DNA of 64,000 bases, from NCBI RefSeq assembly GCF_036370855.1, contig NC_088102.1:18085001-18149000 (forward strand), read 5' to 3'. The position numbers and the translations under genes are program-made. Source of the stretch: Dromaius novaehollandiae. Taxonomy: Eukaryota > Chordata > Aves > Casuariiformes > Dromaiidae. Positions 1 through 15,600 of this stretch are shown one piece after another. The first letter of the stretch is position 1. The number at the start of each line of letters is the position of its first letter. The notes under the pieces are model-generated. The model did not search any database and was not told the DNA's origin. It saw nothing but the letters and a program-made list of their open reading frames with translations.

Positions 1-557
1 AAACAGATAGAGAACTGTTAATGCTATTGGCAGAAGAGTGACAATACCCTGTTCCAATGAAAATCCTCCAATTTATCATCATCGAAATAGCTTCAGAGTC
101 ACTAGGATTTGCATCTGACTGTGTGTATCTACTAGGAATTAAGATCTGCCTTTGTGACGCAGTATGGTCTTATATTGGCTGAAACGGCTCCTTAAACCAC
201 ACCTTAAATGAACCTTTTCATTTCTTCTACCAAGGGGTCACACCTGGGGCAGGGCAGAAAGAGGGAGATACTTATGTCCTTTAAACTATCCTTTATCTAA
301 ATGTAAATATCGTTAGAAAACGTAAACAGTATTACTTCTGCTTTCTTCTCCTGTTACGACATTTTTCCAAAAAATATAGTATTTACATAAATTCAGTGAA
401 TTAATGCAGATCTGCTGGAGATACCTCTTCCTAAGGAGTGCCAAAAAGATATATTATAATTTCAGTTTGTAATAAAATTATTTGTGTTTTTTCCTCTTAT
501 TAAAATACTTATACTAGCAGAAAAGATGCATTCAAACCTCACTGAACACAAACTTAC
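1..557 (-). other. PPP4R4: PPP4R4 intron 3 (partial)
   Basis: This is AT-rich sequence after the exon 3 donor. No further exon of PPP4R4 was recognised before the window edge, so exon 4 lies outside. Confidence 0.8.
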
Positions 558-660
558 TCTGATTTTTGGCAAAACCCGACGAAGTGTTTCTGCAGGATTC
601 TGTCGCATCAGGACTGGAAGATTTGCCACCACACTTGTTCCTTGGATATCCTGGCCAGAG
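558..660 (-). CDS. PPP4R4: PPP4R4 coding exon 3
   Basis: A 103-bp exon completing a serine codon split across the 22.9-kb intron. It encodes [20 protein letters not shown] and then [14 protein letters not shown]. The acceptor is TGTAAG before 660 and the donor is GTAAGT at 557. It forms the first helical repeat segment of the PPP4R4 armadillo/HEAT-like body. An unrelated plus-strand open frame of 66 codons overlaps it and is only a shadow. Confidence 0.93.
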
Positions 661-3600
661 CTTACAAAAATACATACATTTTAAGCATTGATCTTAAGAT
701 GGCCACAAGCTCACAGGTTTTATTAAAAAACACACACAATGTTATCATATAAGTCGAAAGACTCTTTTTTTAAATCTAAGATACTATGTAATAGAAAACA
801 ATATTAAAAGACTATCAACCATAAAAGCTGTTCTATATTATTTCTAATATGAAATGTTCTAATTTTTAATGTAGGTTTGGGAAAAATGCAAGACATCTGA
901 AAGACCTTTTTTTCAAACTGGATCATCAAGGCAGTGGTTTTGTAGAAGCTTTCCTATTACAAGAGTAAAGATGATAAAGCACAGGAAGGGGACAAATAGA
1001 AGGAAGCACAAAAAATAAAAACTGCACTCAACATACAAAGTTATTGCAGAGACCTACAGTTTTTGCTTCTTTTTAGGGAAGATAACCAAATGTATGTTCA
1101 TATTGTCAAGCACAATTAAAGAAACATCAAAAGCACACAAAAGCTGGAGTAGATTAAGTATCTTCTAAGTTTCTTCTCATTCTGTCTCTCCTGCAATTGA
1201 AAGAGACAAGAAAAGAGGGGAGGGAAAGAGTAGGCACCAGCGAAGGACAGACACGAGATGAAAACAAAAACTTCCAAAGTGGATGAACTTCTAAAATGGA
1301 ATAGGAAAGCGAAAGGTTATGGTTTTTCTGGATACCAAAATTAACAATAAAACTAAATATTAAAATGCACTTTTTCCTGTTTAAATGAATAAAACCTGTT
1401 TTGCTGAGCAAATTCAACTATTCAAACAGCTAAAATGCTTGTTTTTAAGCATACTAAACTCAATTGTACATTATGAACACATGCAAGCATTTTTCTTAGT
1501 GTGACGTTACAATTAAATGTACAATATGATTATACATATATTTTAAAAAGAAATCCATATTGAAACTACTTTTAAATACTTCCATATAGCACACCCTATC
1601 CCATGGTCATTCTGAGTTTTCTTAGCAGAAGTAGGTACATATAATAGTCACCAGACAGTGACTGTAAACGACCTTCCACTCTTGTTCTGCCCCTGCAGTA
1701 CATCGGGGTATTCACATTTAAGATGCAAAGCCTTCCTGCAGCATTTAGAGCTGAATATATCATCGTACATTCCACTAATGTTCTAAATCATCCTCAACAT
1801 TTATGTCTTTTAGAAGATTAAATGAAATTATAGTTATTTACAGGTACAGACAAGCAGTCCAATTTAGCTCTATTTTGTTAAATGCATATGAATGCACTTT
1901 TAAAAATAAGGATATGTTTGCATAATAAGTGAGAAGCAAAAGTAAAAAGCTTTGATTCAAATCAATGGAGAATAGAACACCCTAAGAGAAACATTATAAT
2001 GTCCTGCTGGAAAGAGTTTTTATTATTATTTTGCATAGTACTTCATAATACTGCAGTAAAAATATTCAAACGCTAATTAGGTATCACTGGTATTAACTTA
2101 ATAGTGTTTAGCAACCTACATTTCAGGCGTATTTTTGAAAGACAGAGTATTCTTCAGTATCTTTACAAAGGTAATTTTCCACTGTAGAAGGCAGTATATC
2201 CTAGAAAACTAAGCACAGGCTGGAAGGCAGCAATTCTGGAATTCAAATCCTTGTTCTGTCTTTACCTGCTGAGTAGTCATACACACAACAGTTCACTTCT
2301 GTATTAGGTATCTGTTCTGTAGATGAGCATACTTACCAAACTCAAAGTACAAACTATCGGTCCGCATAAGGGTCTTAACATGGGAAAAGCTCTGCCCCAG
2401 CAAAACCTTCCCGTTCCAAAAAGGGTCAATCTTGCTATTGCATTTATATCTTGTTTGTGCACAGATCTAACATAAAGGTGCCAGTACTTCCAAAGCATGC
2501 CTAAAGTTCAGCATATATGATTGAATTAACCCAACCTAACTTTAGCTTGTGTGCGTCTACCTCTAAGATAATTTTCCTTTGTAATCAAAGGAGAGAAACA
2601 GGTCTTGGCAGGGAACAATTTATCTCAGCAAAAACAGGTCAGACAGACTGTACTCTGCAAATGCCTGTTTCCCTCTACTGCCTATATAAAGGCAGACAGA
2701 GCCTAGCTCACCTGTGGATACCTGCATTGTAAACGAATGACAGATCCTGCCCACACAAATACATTACAAGCTTTAGTCGGGTTATGCTTACCTTTATCAC
2801 TAGGAGTAGTCCCCCTGGTTTCCGACATAACAACATACAGTACCCTCAGAAATGTCTGCACAATTACAGCAACCAAATTAAAATAACTGATCTGGGACAG
2901 AATCAAATATTCCTAGTTTCCAGATTTCAAGAGCCACCAACAAGGGTATACCATCAACTTACTAACAGCATTAACTTTGTTCTGAATGAGTGTTATCTAC
3001 CATGAAATCCATGAATCAGTGTTTTTGTCTTTTATTTGCAGGCCATGTAATTCTTAAATATTACAAAGTTAAAAACACAAATAGAAGAAGAGTTATCATA
3101 AATTCTACAATGAGTAACACGGGATTAGCAAGCTGTGAACCCCACACTGACATTATCACACAGTGCAGGAATCAGGACTGCAACATTCTGACCCACTAAG
3201 GAAAATTTGGGAAACATATCCAGAGCAGAGACTCCACATTTATTGTTTCTGTACATTTAAAGTAACTAAAAGCAAATAAAAACTATAGCTGGGGATGGAG
3301 GTTAACACAGACGTAAAACTAGGTAAAGTTGAGAACTACGGTTATAATTGCAGCAGCCCAGAAGTATTCTTTCCTGTTAAATGTGGCTATTTCAAATTTT
3401 CATAAGTTACTTGGGTCGTCTTCTGGTTGTCGGAAGATAGTCTGAAGCAAGGTTAACAAGGTCAAGGTTAGCAAATTCTGAGTTCCATTTCTATCTATAA
3501 CAATGATTTATCATGTGACCTTAATACCAGATAATTTAGTTGAAGGATCATGACTTCAGTGTCTCTTCCCTCACTTTCCATTTTCTTCATTTTCTTCTGT

Positions 3601-6600
3601 TATCAGAAAGACAGTGGTACTTCAAATCTTGATCATTTTATATGTATAATATTTGTTATGTATTTTCTCATTTTCTGAGCTTTCAGAAAATTATACTGAA
3701 ATACTTAAAAACTTACGTGGAAATTCACAAGAGAGTGTAATAACAAAAATCTTAACCAAAAAATTCAACAACCTAAAAGACAAGACAAATCAAAGATACG
3801 TAATTTCAAGGCCAAGGAGAAAAATTTTGCAAACAGCATAAAAATAATCCACATTCCCTGTATTTTTTGGATAGGTATTATCTTTTTCTTCTGCTTTCTA
3901 CTTTACTTTTGGAACACAGATGAGTGATCCAATACTGCATTTTTTTTAAATACAGTGTGCATTACAACTGAAAAATTGTATCAGTAAGTCTCTAGTTTTT
4001 TAATCCTCTGTAATAAAATTAGACTACTGATGCAAAATTAAGCTAATGTGATTTTCTTAAAAAGTATTAGGAGCCAATTTTCTGGCTAGTTATGGTCTAC
4101 ACCAGTCTATTTTAAGTGTTGTCTGTAAACACAAGAATGTTGACAAGTTTTTATGGTCAAAGCTATACTAAAGCCATTTTTAAAGCCATTCAAAATCAGG
4201 GAAAAGTGACTAGAGTACACATTTTCAGATTGATTTTAGTATTGATATCCCTACAACCTCATTTTGCAAACATGTATGAGCTCTCTCAATAAAAACATGG
4301 TCTCTCAGTAACATCTAAACTCAGTAAGAGGACAGTATTGTGTCACCCGTTGTAAAAGGATTTAAATTAAGAATTAATCTATTTACAGCTTGCAATATTT
4401 TTGTATTATTCAAAACTATTTTATTATCTAATTTAAAACAATGAACGTTCAAGCTTTTCATGTTTATGGCACATTTGAGTATAACATGCTAATTCCAACA
4501 AAGTTTTAAAGTAGAATTGGGAAGTCTAGAGCCCCCAAAGTGGAAAACAGTCACAGAGTGGATGAAGCTCAGAACCTCATAAAATTCAACTTGCAGCCTC
4601 ATCAAGGAAAAATGTGTACTTTTGTACTATCCAGTGATAAAGCAAAAAGTCAAAGTAACTTGGAAAAGGTATTTTACTTTATTCATTTTGCATCAAAATG
4701 GAAGAAATTAGAACTGCTAAAAAATGCAGTTTTATGATTAAGAAGTGTAATGAAAAGTGGAGTGTTCCCCTTTAAACCAGAAATGCTTAGTATCTGGCTT
4801 GCTGCCAATTAAGAATTTGAATCAGGAGGCATTTCAACACCTACACAGCCTGTAGTTTTCCAACTGCGGAAGATTTTTCTTCTATTTCTACCAAAGAAGC
4901 TGCACCGTGGATTCTCTTTTCTTTAAATATTAAAATCTCCAGGATTAAAGTGAATTATTGCTAAATAGTCAGATTAAGACCTTTTTGGACTCAAAAGCAT
5001 AGCAAAATAAATACTGCATAATTATTTCCTTCAGAGTCACAGTAAGCTGAATGTTATAAAAAAATCCTATTCCTTTATTAACAGTACTAACTATAGAACT
5101 CCAACGGAGCTGTATACCTAGAAGCAATTTAGCTCTGCCTCCTTTGTGTAAGCAAAATCCGTATAGATAATATCATTTAAATATGAAACTTCAGGACTCA
5201 TCTTCTGAGTTCATCCTACAGGACGTTCTAGTGATTTAACACTCCTGGGAATCCTCAAACAGGTAAGGAAGGACCCTCGATCTGGTGGTACCAGAACTGA
5301 TCTAACTACAAGCTTCATTAAAGAGCTGATATTTCAAAAACACAATTTTAGCTCCAGGTCTCTCCCTCTAGCCCTAGCATTTATTTTTATTGTTTGTTTT
5401 TTCTGTCCTCGTAAAATACAGTCTACATTATATTTGAGATTATCATCAGCCTGGAGCAATAGCTCCTGCAAACCACTTACAAGCACACAAAGGACTAGAA
5501 GATGATTGGGAGCAGTCAGTATGGATTTGTCATGGGGAAATCACGTTCGACCAACCTGACAGCCTTCTATAATGAGATAACTGGCTTGGTAATATCAGCA
5601 GTGCAAGGTCTAGCTGGCAGCCGAGTCACTCATTGTGTACTCCAGGGGTCAACACTGGAACCAATACTGTTTAACATCTTCATTAACGACCTGCATGATG
5701 GAACTGAATGTACCCTCAGCAAGTTCGCAGATGTAAGAAACTGTGAGGAGTGGGTGATACGCCAGATTGTACTGCCGTTCAGAGGGACTGCGACAGCTGG
5801 AGAAATAGGCAGAGAGGAACCTCATGAAGTTCAACAAAGGCAAGTGCAAAGTCTTGCCCTTGAGGAGGAATGATCCCATCCACTAGTACAGGCTGGGGGC
5901 TGACCAGCTGGAGAGCAGCATTGCAGAGAAGGACCAAGGAATCCTGGTGGATAGCAATTTGAACATGAGCCAGCAATGCACTGTTGTGGCAAAGGCGGCG
6001 AACGGTATCCTGGGCTGCATTAGGAAGAGTGTTGCCAGCAGGCTGAGGCAGGTGACTATTCCTCTCTATTGAGCACTGAGACACCCCAATTCTGGGCTCC
6101 CCAATACAAGACAGACATGGACATATTGGTGCAAGTCATGAAGATGAGAAAGGGACTGTAGCATCTAATATATGAGGAGAGGCTTAGATAGCAGGGACTG
6201 TTTAGCCTGGAGAAGAGAAGGCTCAAGGGGGATCTTATTTAATGTGTATAAATACCTGATACGAGGGACTAAAGAAGATGGAGACAGATTCTTCTTCGTG
6301 ATGCCCAGTGGAAGGACAAGAGGCAATGGGCACAAATTAAAATACAGGAAATTCCACTTAAAGATAAAACTTTTTTTTACTGTGAGGGTGCTCAAACCTT
6401 GGAATAGGCTACCTAGAGAGCTTGTGGAGTCTCCGTCTTTGGAGATCTCGAAACTCTAAGTTCAGGACAAGGTCTTGAGTATGTTACGCTAGTCGACCCT
6501 GCTTTGAGCAGGGATTTGGACTAGATGATCTCCAGTGGTCCCTTCCAACCACAACTATTCTATAATTCTAATATTATATTTAGCATAAGTGCTTCCAGGC

Positions 6601-9600
6601 TTGAAACCTTTTCAACAAGCTCAGGGCAGGCAGTAAGATTTCTTATTTTTTAAATAATGATGATAAATAATACTCCTAATGCTTTAAAAAAAAGAAAATC
6701 AAATTTGAGTTTAACTTAAAGGAAATAACATGCATCTTAGTTCTCTGAAGACATATTACCAGCACATTCAGACCTACTCAGTGTCTGTATCTGATACCAT
6801 AAAGATTAGCACAAAGCTCTGTGGACAATAACTAGATCTGTTTTAATGTTCACAGTATATTTATCTTTGGGCCAGATACAGACAATTTCTCTTACATTCA
6901 GTATGTGTCTCTTACATGAGCAAAGGCCTGCAGCATCAGGGTCTTATTTGAACACTACATTAACCTTTAAGGACATTTTAAAAACATATTCTGCAAAATA
7001 AAAAACAAGAAGTCCCCAGAAGTCCCTGGGTACTCAGTTAGGAACATTTGTATCTTGAAAGGGAATGAGACTAAAACTGCTTCCTCTATAGCACAGAGAA
7101 AGACTAGTCAGTGAATATTGCCCAAGAGAACGTTACCACAAAGGAATCAGAAAAAAGAATAGATTTACATGTCTCTCCTTTGTTGGCACTAGCCTACAAA
7201 AATTTGACAGGAGCAGAATACAGCATAAAAGAGAAGAGTAAAGTACTGTGTTTACCCAAGCTCAAACTAAAGCAGTGTGTTTATGAACTGACTTTTATTT
7301 AATGCTGTGGCTAACTGCCTCAGTTCAGCGAAAATTATTTGCTAAAGAGTCATTGCTGAATCACCCACTTAAGTCTCTGCTTTGCATAACTTAGCTTTAC
7401 AAACCTAAAGGTTCTGATGGATGGCTACAAAGGATTACAATGGTAACTAAGCACCCTATAAGTGACATTATTTTCAGTGTAAGATTTCAAAATGCTTTGT
7501 ATTGGCCTAAATCTGCATTTGTTTAAAACAAAAGTAAAATTTTACTGACTTCAGTGAGGGAGGGATTTGACTACACAGAAAAGCTTTTCAGAATTCTATT
7601 CTTAGTTTTCACAAAATATATATACTTTGGTAGGCTTTGAAAGCACAAATCCAGTGGGTTAGAATGCACTCACAATACATTCTAAATTCAGTATTAGACC
7701 TGATACGGGATCATTACTACAGAATTTCTATCTTGCCTTATATATTAAGGTTTAAGGAACTAATCATAGTGATTCCAACTATATTTCAAGAAAAAAATTC
7801 CTAAGAAAGTAGTCAGCACTGAAACAGAGTGCCAGAGGTTGGCGAATCCTCAGAGACATTCAAAATTCATCCAGACAAGGCCCTGAGCAACCTAATCTAA
7901 CATCAAAATTTGATTCGACTTTGAAGGTTGCCCTGCTTTGAGCGGGGCATTGGACCAGCTGGCCTCCAGAGCACCATCAACCTAAACTATTCATTGATTC
8001 TAAGATATTAAATTTAATCTCCTATTTATTTAAAAGCTAAGTATCTTACAGGATTTACTCTTTTCCAGAATTATACAATACTAACTTTCCTTACAGGATT
8101 TCAGTTCTCCTTCCGTATGATATACCGGTTGCCAAGGCAAGATAGAAGAGCAGAAAAAGATCTCTGTCAATAATACAAGAGTACATGGCCCATAGGGCTT
8201 CCTTAAACAATCTTTACTTTTAATGGGAAGATTTTTGTATAGCAATCTTTCCTATACAGAAAGGGACACTCTTTTTCTAATAATTTGACCCAGGATTTGA
8301 AACTGCAAAGACATATACAATATTTGGGATACATTTTTAAAGACAGACATCAGATGTATCAAAGTGCTTACACTTCTGGCTTTGTAAACAGTAACTGCTA
8401 GAAAAAAAGTCCTTCTTTCCAAAGAAAGCTAGTATGCGAATTTAAAAGATATTACTCATTCATACACACAGGCACATACAGGTAATTATGCAGCTATACA
8501 ATATATTGTATTAATTATACTTTATATTATAATATTATATATGACAAAACAATATTTGGACTCCTAAGCTGTACTCCTGCAATTTTTGTCTGTTAGAACA
8601 TCCTTTAAAGGCCACAGTTAGCTGGGCACAACATATATCAACCCCAGAACTAATTTAAATTGTCGCAGGAGCCACTGGACCTTTTCTGTATGTACTAACA
8701 TACATACTTACATTTAGGTATACAAGCCTTCACATATACAAAATATATGAAAATATGCAAGATTCTAGAACAGGGAGACAAACTAAGCTCAGGACTGTGA
8801 TGGGGCCAAAGTCACATCAAGTAACTTTGCCCTTTAACCCTTCCCATCCACCCCCCTATTACCTGTCTAGCCAAATCAAATAAAAGAGAAAAATCTGCAC
8901 TTGTATTTTTAAGCTTTTAAAATGAAGTTTCAAATAAGAGAAAAATCTTAAACTGTAACACCTGATTAGTTTTCATTTTAAGTTATCAGAAGTCTTGATA
9001 ATATCCCAGCATGATTGCCTTCTTACATATGACATTGCAACTCTTTTCTATTAAAATTCTTTGTCTTCAAAACCACTTTCTCCTCCTAATCTTCAAATGT
9101 ACGTGACATCAGTCATTTTATAGCACATCTGAATTAAATCTACACAGTCTTTATATTAAAGAAAGAAGAAATTAATCTCATCTTAGCACATTCTGTGAAC
9201 ATGCACCACTACATACAAAACTTCTAGTGCAATTAAAACAAGAATGGAAAACCAATAGTTAGCTGCTCAGTTGTTATGTATTCATAGCAACCTTGTTTAC
9301 CAGGATCAGTTTGGTCAACTGAAGTTTCTTATTTCTGTTTGCTTGTTGAAGAACTGTGAAAGAAAGAAGAATCCTAATTCACACAAATAGTTCTTTTTGA
9401 TCCTGTGCCAAAACAAATGTACTACAATCACACAATAACTTGATTCTTCCTAAGATCATGAGTTTCTCTGGGTTCAGACACTAATTACTATGAGGAAACA
9501 TTAAGCTGCTCTCCCTTGAATTTTAAGAAAAGTTTAAAGAATACAGAAGTGCCTCAAAATGTGTTTTTCTTCACAAATATTAGTCTAGTATCAACATTAC

Positions 9601-12600
9601 TAATCTCCCAAAAGGTAAATGCTTCCTTTGCCTTAGACGATTTATAACGCATACTGCATTTCTTACGGTCTCTGGTTAGAATGTTCATCTTAATGTTTTT
9701 CATTTTATGTCTAAATTTAATAAGTAAGACCAATCTTTTGACTCCAAGATCAAGATAATGCAATTTCCAGATGACGTAACACAAGTAAGCTAGTAGCCGA
9801 TATTATTTTTCCCCTCTGCCTAGTCATCATTCACTGACTTAGAATTTACAGTTTTCACTTTCAACAAGAGTTGACATTCCACAGCACATATTATACTTAA
9901 TAAGAACTCGTCTGAAAAAATTACTGACCCATTATTTTTCTACGTACGAAGTACAAGGAGAAAAGAAAAAAAAAAAAAAGAACACAGATGCTAGCCAAAT
10001 GCTAAGAAGGTAAATTACTTCTGCTTATCCAAATCTATCTTATAGCTTAATTTAGACATGGGATTTCTTTTCATTCTCCAGCCTTATCTGTTGCATCAAT
10101 ATATTTCATCCACAGTGGTAACTATTTGTCGTGCATGAAAGAAACAAATGCCTTGAATGGCCTAAGATATACTAACATCTAATTAGAGTTTTTTTAAACT
10201 CTTGGGTCTTATAAATGTGGCATTTCATACCTAACAGATCCAAAAGCTTCTACATCATTACTTGTGTGTCTTTTAATCATGTATTCTCATCCCATCTGAC
10301 CATGATATATTCCACGCTGCCTCAATTCTACAATTCACAATTTTCTTACTAGCCCTAATCTAGCATTTGTGGAAGTTGATGAGAATCTTCTTATGAGAAG
10401 TTTTTAAAGGTTCTTGAGCCAGAAAGCAGTATCTGTACATTTCAACCTCTCCTTTAGAAGAGCAGCTTTTAGGCCTAAACACATGTCTAATAGAAGGTAT
10501 CACCTTCCTTCACATTTTCTCTTGCTATGAGTCTCTTCAATCACTTATTTAGTACCTGAGTATGCTACACTAATTCTATCAGCCTATCGCTAGAAACTCC
10601 TCTGCATAGCTGTAGGAGAAATACATCACAGCTTAGGAAAACAATTACTGCTCTGTTTCTGTATTACTTCATAAAAAAGCCTTCTCTATATAAGCAAGAG
10701 TTTGTTTTAAGGTAAGGACTATGGCAAAAGCCTGAAATTACCATTAGCCTCTAAGACTTAAAATACTAAAGTTTTAAGCCATCTTTCAAAAAAAAAAACC
10801 CAAACAAACAAACAAAAAAAAACCCTTTGTAGAAGAGACTTTTTTTTTCCAGATTCGGAATGACAAACTCTAAGTTGCTGCACCAACTACTGGAACATAG
10901 GCAAATCATACATAAATATACTTGGTATACCCGTTGACCACGCATTTTCAAAATTATACAGAAGAGGGGACCAAAGAAAATGGAAAAATAAGAATAGAGA
11001 CATCAGAGACATGCCTAGTAGAGACATTATAATGAATGCTAAGTACAGAATGAAAGGATGCAGAAGCTTAAGTCAGTGAATAAATGAAAAGCCAGACGGA
11101 ACAGATACAATAAAAATTGCTAAGGACAGACTACACTCATGGGTTTGAAGCTATGTTCACATAGCGTTTTCTCCCCACATTCAAGAGAAAAGAAGTATTA
11201 CATATGTATCTCTATATATCTATCTGCATAATATATATATGGTAGATAACAGTATAATATAGATATATTTTAGATAGATATTATATATAATAAACTGAGC
11301 TCCTATTTCAATTTGAAAATTATGTGTGTAAAATTGTGAAAAACATAGCTGAATTTTCAGAAGCTCTTTTGAAGCATTAGCTGTTGAGGCAATTATTTTT
11401 TTCCCCAAGCAAGGATATCTGACTGTGACCTTAGAATGACTTTGAATCCATAACACTAAGATTCTACCAAATTATTGTTGTTAAGCTCAAAGGTCCTGGT
11501 CACCCAAAAGAAACAGTTCATGAAAAAAAAAAAAGAAAAAGAAAAAAAAAAAAAAGCCATGAACTTGCCCCTCATATAAATTAGCTTCTAGACAGCTTGG
11601 AATTGGTAAGCTTGGCTTGTTCTATATCTGTTCGTTATTCAAGTATTTCCAAACAGTATTAGAGATCTACTTCAAATTGCAGCAGTTACATGCATCAACA
11701 ATATTATGTCAAACCGACATAACTACTGACTGTAGTTTTGTTTCCTTACCCATCAGAAGCAACCACAGGTCAAGGGCAGCTTTCCCACGGAAACATGTGA
11801 ATAACTAAGAATTACTCCCATTTCAAGCTATGGTTGACTCACGTTCAGTCAAACAAAAAAAAGGTGCTTTACTTGGTTCACATTCAGTTTGGAAAGTAGG
11901 ATGAAATTCAGCTGGTTAATTAAGATGAAGAAAGTCAGACTCAATTCTCAGAGAAATATATGGGATTCCTTCAATTGACAGCACAGGGTTTGGAGTAGAC
12001 AGATAATTAAATAAGATTATACAATGAACATAAACAAGTCTTTTAAATTTTCAGCTCTCTGGCAGAATATTTTCAAATTGTAAATAAAAAAACTTATAAT
12101 ATTATAGATACAGATAATTAATTCATCTGTGTTTAGACTCCCATTAAAATGGTTACAAACACAATGCCAGGATCTTCCCACCTACCCAACGAGGTTTAGA
12201 TAATTACAATCCCAGGCCTTAGTCTTAATTATGTTCTCTACCTTCAAAACCACTACTATGATCTTAAATGGTCTTTTGTTAGACTATTTTTTCCTCACAT
12301 ACTCATATTTTAAATTATTTCTAACAGTACAATTATCCCAAAAGGAGTTTGACATTCTGCAATGGAAAGAATAAATAAAGCATTTACCAGTAATTCCACC
12401 CACATTTACTAAAATTAGTTCAGAATCATCTTTAGAAGAAAAGAATATCTCTTGCCTTTGAATGCATCTTAAATATGCTCAGTTGTATAGATCCTTCACA
12501 GCACACCAATTTAAACTACCTGAATATCTGGCTTATCCATTTATTGTTGGTATCAACATCCTTCTATTGACATCAAAGAAACAGAAAAATTACAGTAGGG

Positions 12601-15600
12601 TAACCATTGATACAACACCATTTCCAGACTGCATTTTTTCTTCCTTTGTGTTTCTGTTATTGTTTTGTTTTGTTTTTTGGGTTTTTTTTTTTTTGCAAGC
12701 AAAGAAGCACCTCACTGATAACTAAAAATGTATCAGACAATTACTGACCACTAAAAGCAGTAAGTCAGTAAATCATTAGTCTAAACTCACTGTGGAGTAT
12801 TAAAGCAATGCATTACTTTCATGAAAAATACTTTCACAAGTGACCTGACATGGCATCCTTGCAAATGTATATATATAGGTAGAATTTATCTTAAAAATAG
12901 CAGCTGGTGCTTAGAATTCCAATGTCATTTCAGTGTATCCAGAACTCTGAAGTTCTATACGTACATCAGAGGGACCACAGCATCTGTACATGCATCATAC
13001 AAACCATCTCAACTGGCATACAGTCTTTTGAAGACCATGAGTTTAAGGCAAACTCTCAGTCACAGGGAAGACTGCATGACAGTAAAGGTAAAAAAATAAG
13101 ACTTACATAGTTATAAGTGGAGGAATAGCATTTTGGGGGAAAAAAAATCAATTTTCTGAACTCTAGACTCAAAAAAGCATGAGCAACAGAATAAAAAATT
13201 ACCTTGTACTTCTTTACTTCAGCAAAAGCATGTAAACTGAGTCCTAATGAGAAAAATCCCCCTCTTCATTAAATCAGTAAGTTGGGCATTGGAAAAGTAA
13301 ATACTTTAGGTCCTAAGAATTAGCAATAAATAAATAAATAAAGACTCAAAGATACTGATGTTCATTTTCTTGACCTAACTACTTTCTGATGCATCTGTTT
13401 CAAATAGTGATCAAAGCGCAAGAAGATTTATCCACCCTTAAGAGTTAATTTTCCATATCAGTCTGCACTTAATCATTTATCATAAATTTACGGTTCAAGT
13501 GTTTTCTTCATGTATAATATAACAAGCATAAAAGATTCAAAAGAAGTTACAAGTAAGCCTTAAAACGCACCTACAATTGGCCTTATATGGAGAAACAAAT
13601 TAGAGATAAACCATGTACTAAAGAAATAGCTTAATTTTAAGCAGTCATCATTCTTTTCTCCACTGACTTAGTGGTTTGTACTTAACCCAGCTGTAAAAGA
13701 CAAGAATAAAAATAAATCTTGACCTGAAGACTATATCCTAAATAACTTCTAGCTCCCCAAAATGGCAGAATAAGAGGTACCCTAATCCAGATCTTTTCAG
13801 CGAAATTATATAAAGGAGATTAACTGTTTATAACATAAGAATTTTGGCACAAGCAGCAGAGGCAGTGACTCATGTTTTGCTATTTAATATGGACATAAAT
13901 CCTCCTCCTCAAAAAGCTCAGCTACAATATCAGCAGTGAAAATGGCATCTTTTCTGCTTCTCCCTTTAAAGCCAGCATTTTTATCTCCATGCCTGCACAG
14001 CAATATAAGTAATGTTACCATGTAAACATGTCTACTAAAGCAGAAGTCCTTCACTTTTCTCTTTTGCATATGGTTATTCTGTCAGAGACAATACAATCAA
14101 TTCATATTCTCAAAGAAAACACAGTTAGCATTTTTAAAGCATTTAACCGTCCCTCATCTCAATATAACTTAGAAATACTAATGTATTAAGAAAAGCAACA
14201 TCTCTAAAAGTTTGAATAATTTCATATCCATTTAACATACAAGGAAATTGAGTAACAGAAGCTGGCAAGCAACTTCAGTAGAAACTAGAGAGCACACATT
14301 ACCTTGGAAACTCAAACCACAAGCTAGTCAGCTGCAATTCTTATGTAGTACAGACAAATAGTAAATCATCCCATTCTGCAGACATAAAAGTAAAATTGTT
14401 TTGCACATAAATCTTTTGTGTGTGATTGAGTGCAACAAGGCTTCTCCTCCTGTGCAACTCCATTCATATCAGTCGAGCTATTACTGCTTGGACTCAGCTT
14501 GAATCCAACTTTCCTGCTATTCAGCTGGTAAGGGGAGTCAAGGTGGAGTTATATAGGCAGCTTTGAACAAGTACTATTTAATCTTAACATTAGACCTGCA
14601 ATGCCTCTAGTGCTTAGTATTATTCTTCATTGTTAAAAAACGGTTAACGGGGGAAAAAAAAGCTAGTTGATACCCACCAAAATTAATCTGTTTTCACTTA
14701 CAGAAATGTGAATTCACACTCTTTTTGTTCAAGGCACAATTAAAAATTTGTATACAAAACTATTCTCATGAGGAAAAGCGGGGGGGGGGGGGGTGCTCCA
14801 TGACTTTATGCATGTATCTCTCCCCTCGCTCCAGAAAACCCTGTGGCAATTTTATGCAAAGTTATAGCAAATAATATCCTTCTGCTTTAAGACCTATTGG
14901 GGGGGGGGGGGGGAGTATTTTATTCACAATAAAGTGAAAGATTTAACAAGTGGAAGATTTAACTTTGAAAACCTATGAGAAAAATGCCTTAGGAGAAAAT
15001 GTCTTTATTGATCTATTTGCAAAGCCAGAAGAACTTTCCTGAACTGAGTGATTATTGAAAAATGGACAAGAACAAGAAGAATGGATGAATAACTTAACTT
15101 TAAATCTCTGGTGCTGGGCACCTTAATTTATATAACTTACAGAAAATGTAAATTTAAAAAAAGAAAGTCTGAAGAGCTACAAATACCTTACTAACTACTT
15201 TTGACCTTAAAAGTCAATAATGGCAAGATTCCTAGTTACTGCCTTCAGCCTGCATCCATACACACTTTAAAAATTATACAATTCCATTCATACCAGCTAA
15301 TCTATCCCTACTTATACTTAGCCTGAACCTGACTTTCTCATGCTATAGTGAATTTAAAGCCCATAGAAGAACAGTATGGCTGGAATTACACAGGAACATC
15401 AGGACTAAAAAACACATTGTCACATGTTTCTGTAAACACAGAGAGAGCAATTTTGGAATTACTCAATGAGTATGGAATATTCTCTAGCCATAGGGTTTGT
15501 TAGGCACGGGGCAGGTATCTAAAATCCATTAGTACTTAAGGAGTAGGTGGCCAAGATCTTCTCAATGATTGTTAATGAGTTCGAGGGAGTACAGCAATTC

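Noticed and set aside
2675..2695. TATA-like CCTATATAAAGGC in PPP4R4 intron 2
   Set aside because: An isolated motif in AT-rich sequence with no downstream exon or promoter context.
8495..8545. AT palindrome around TACAATATATTGTA
   Set aside because: Short self-complementary AT text is common by chance in this intron and has no partner feature.
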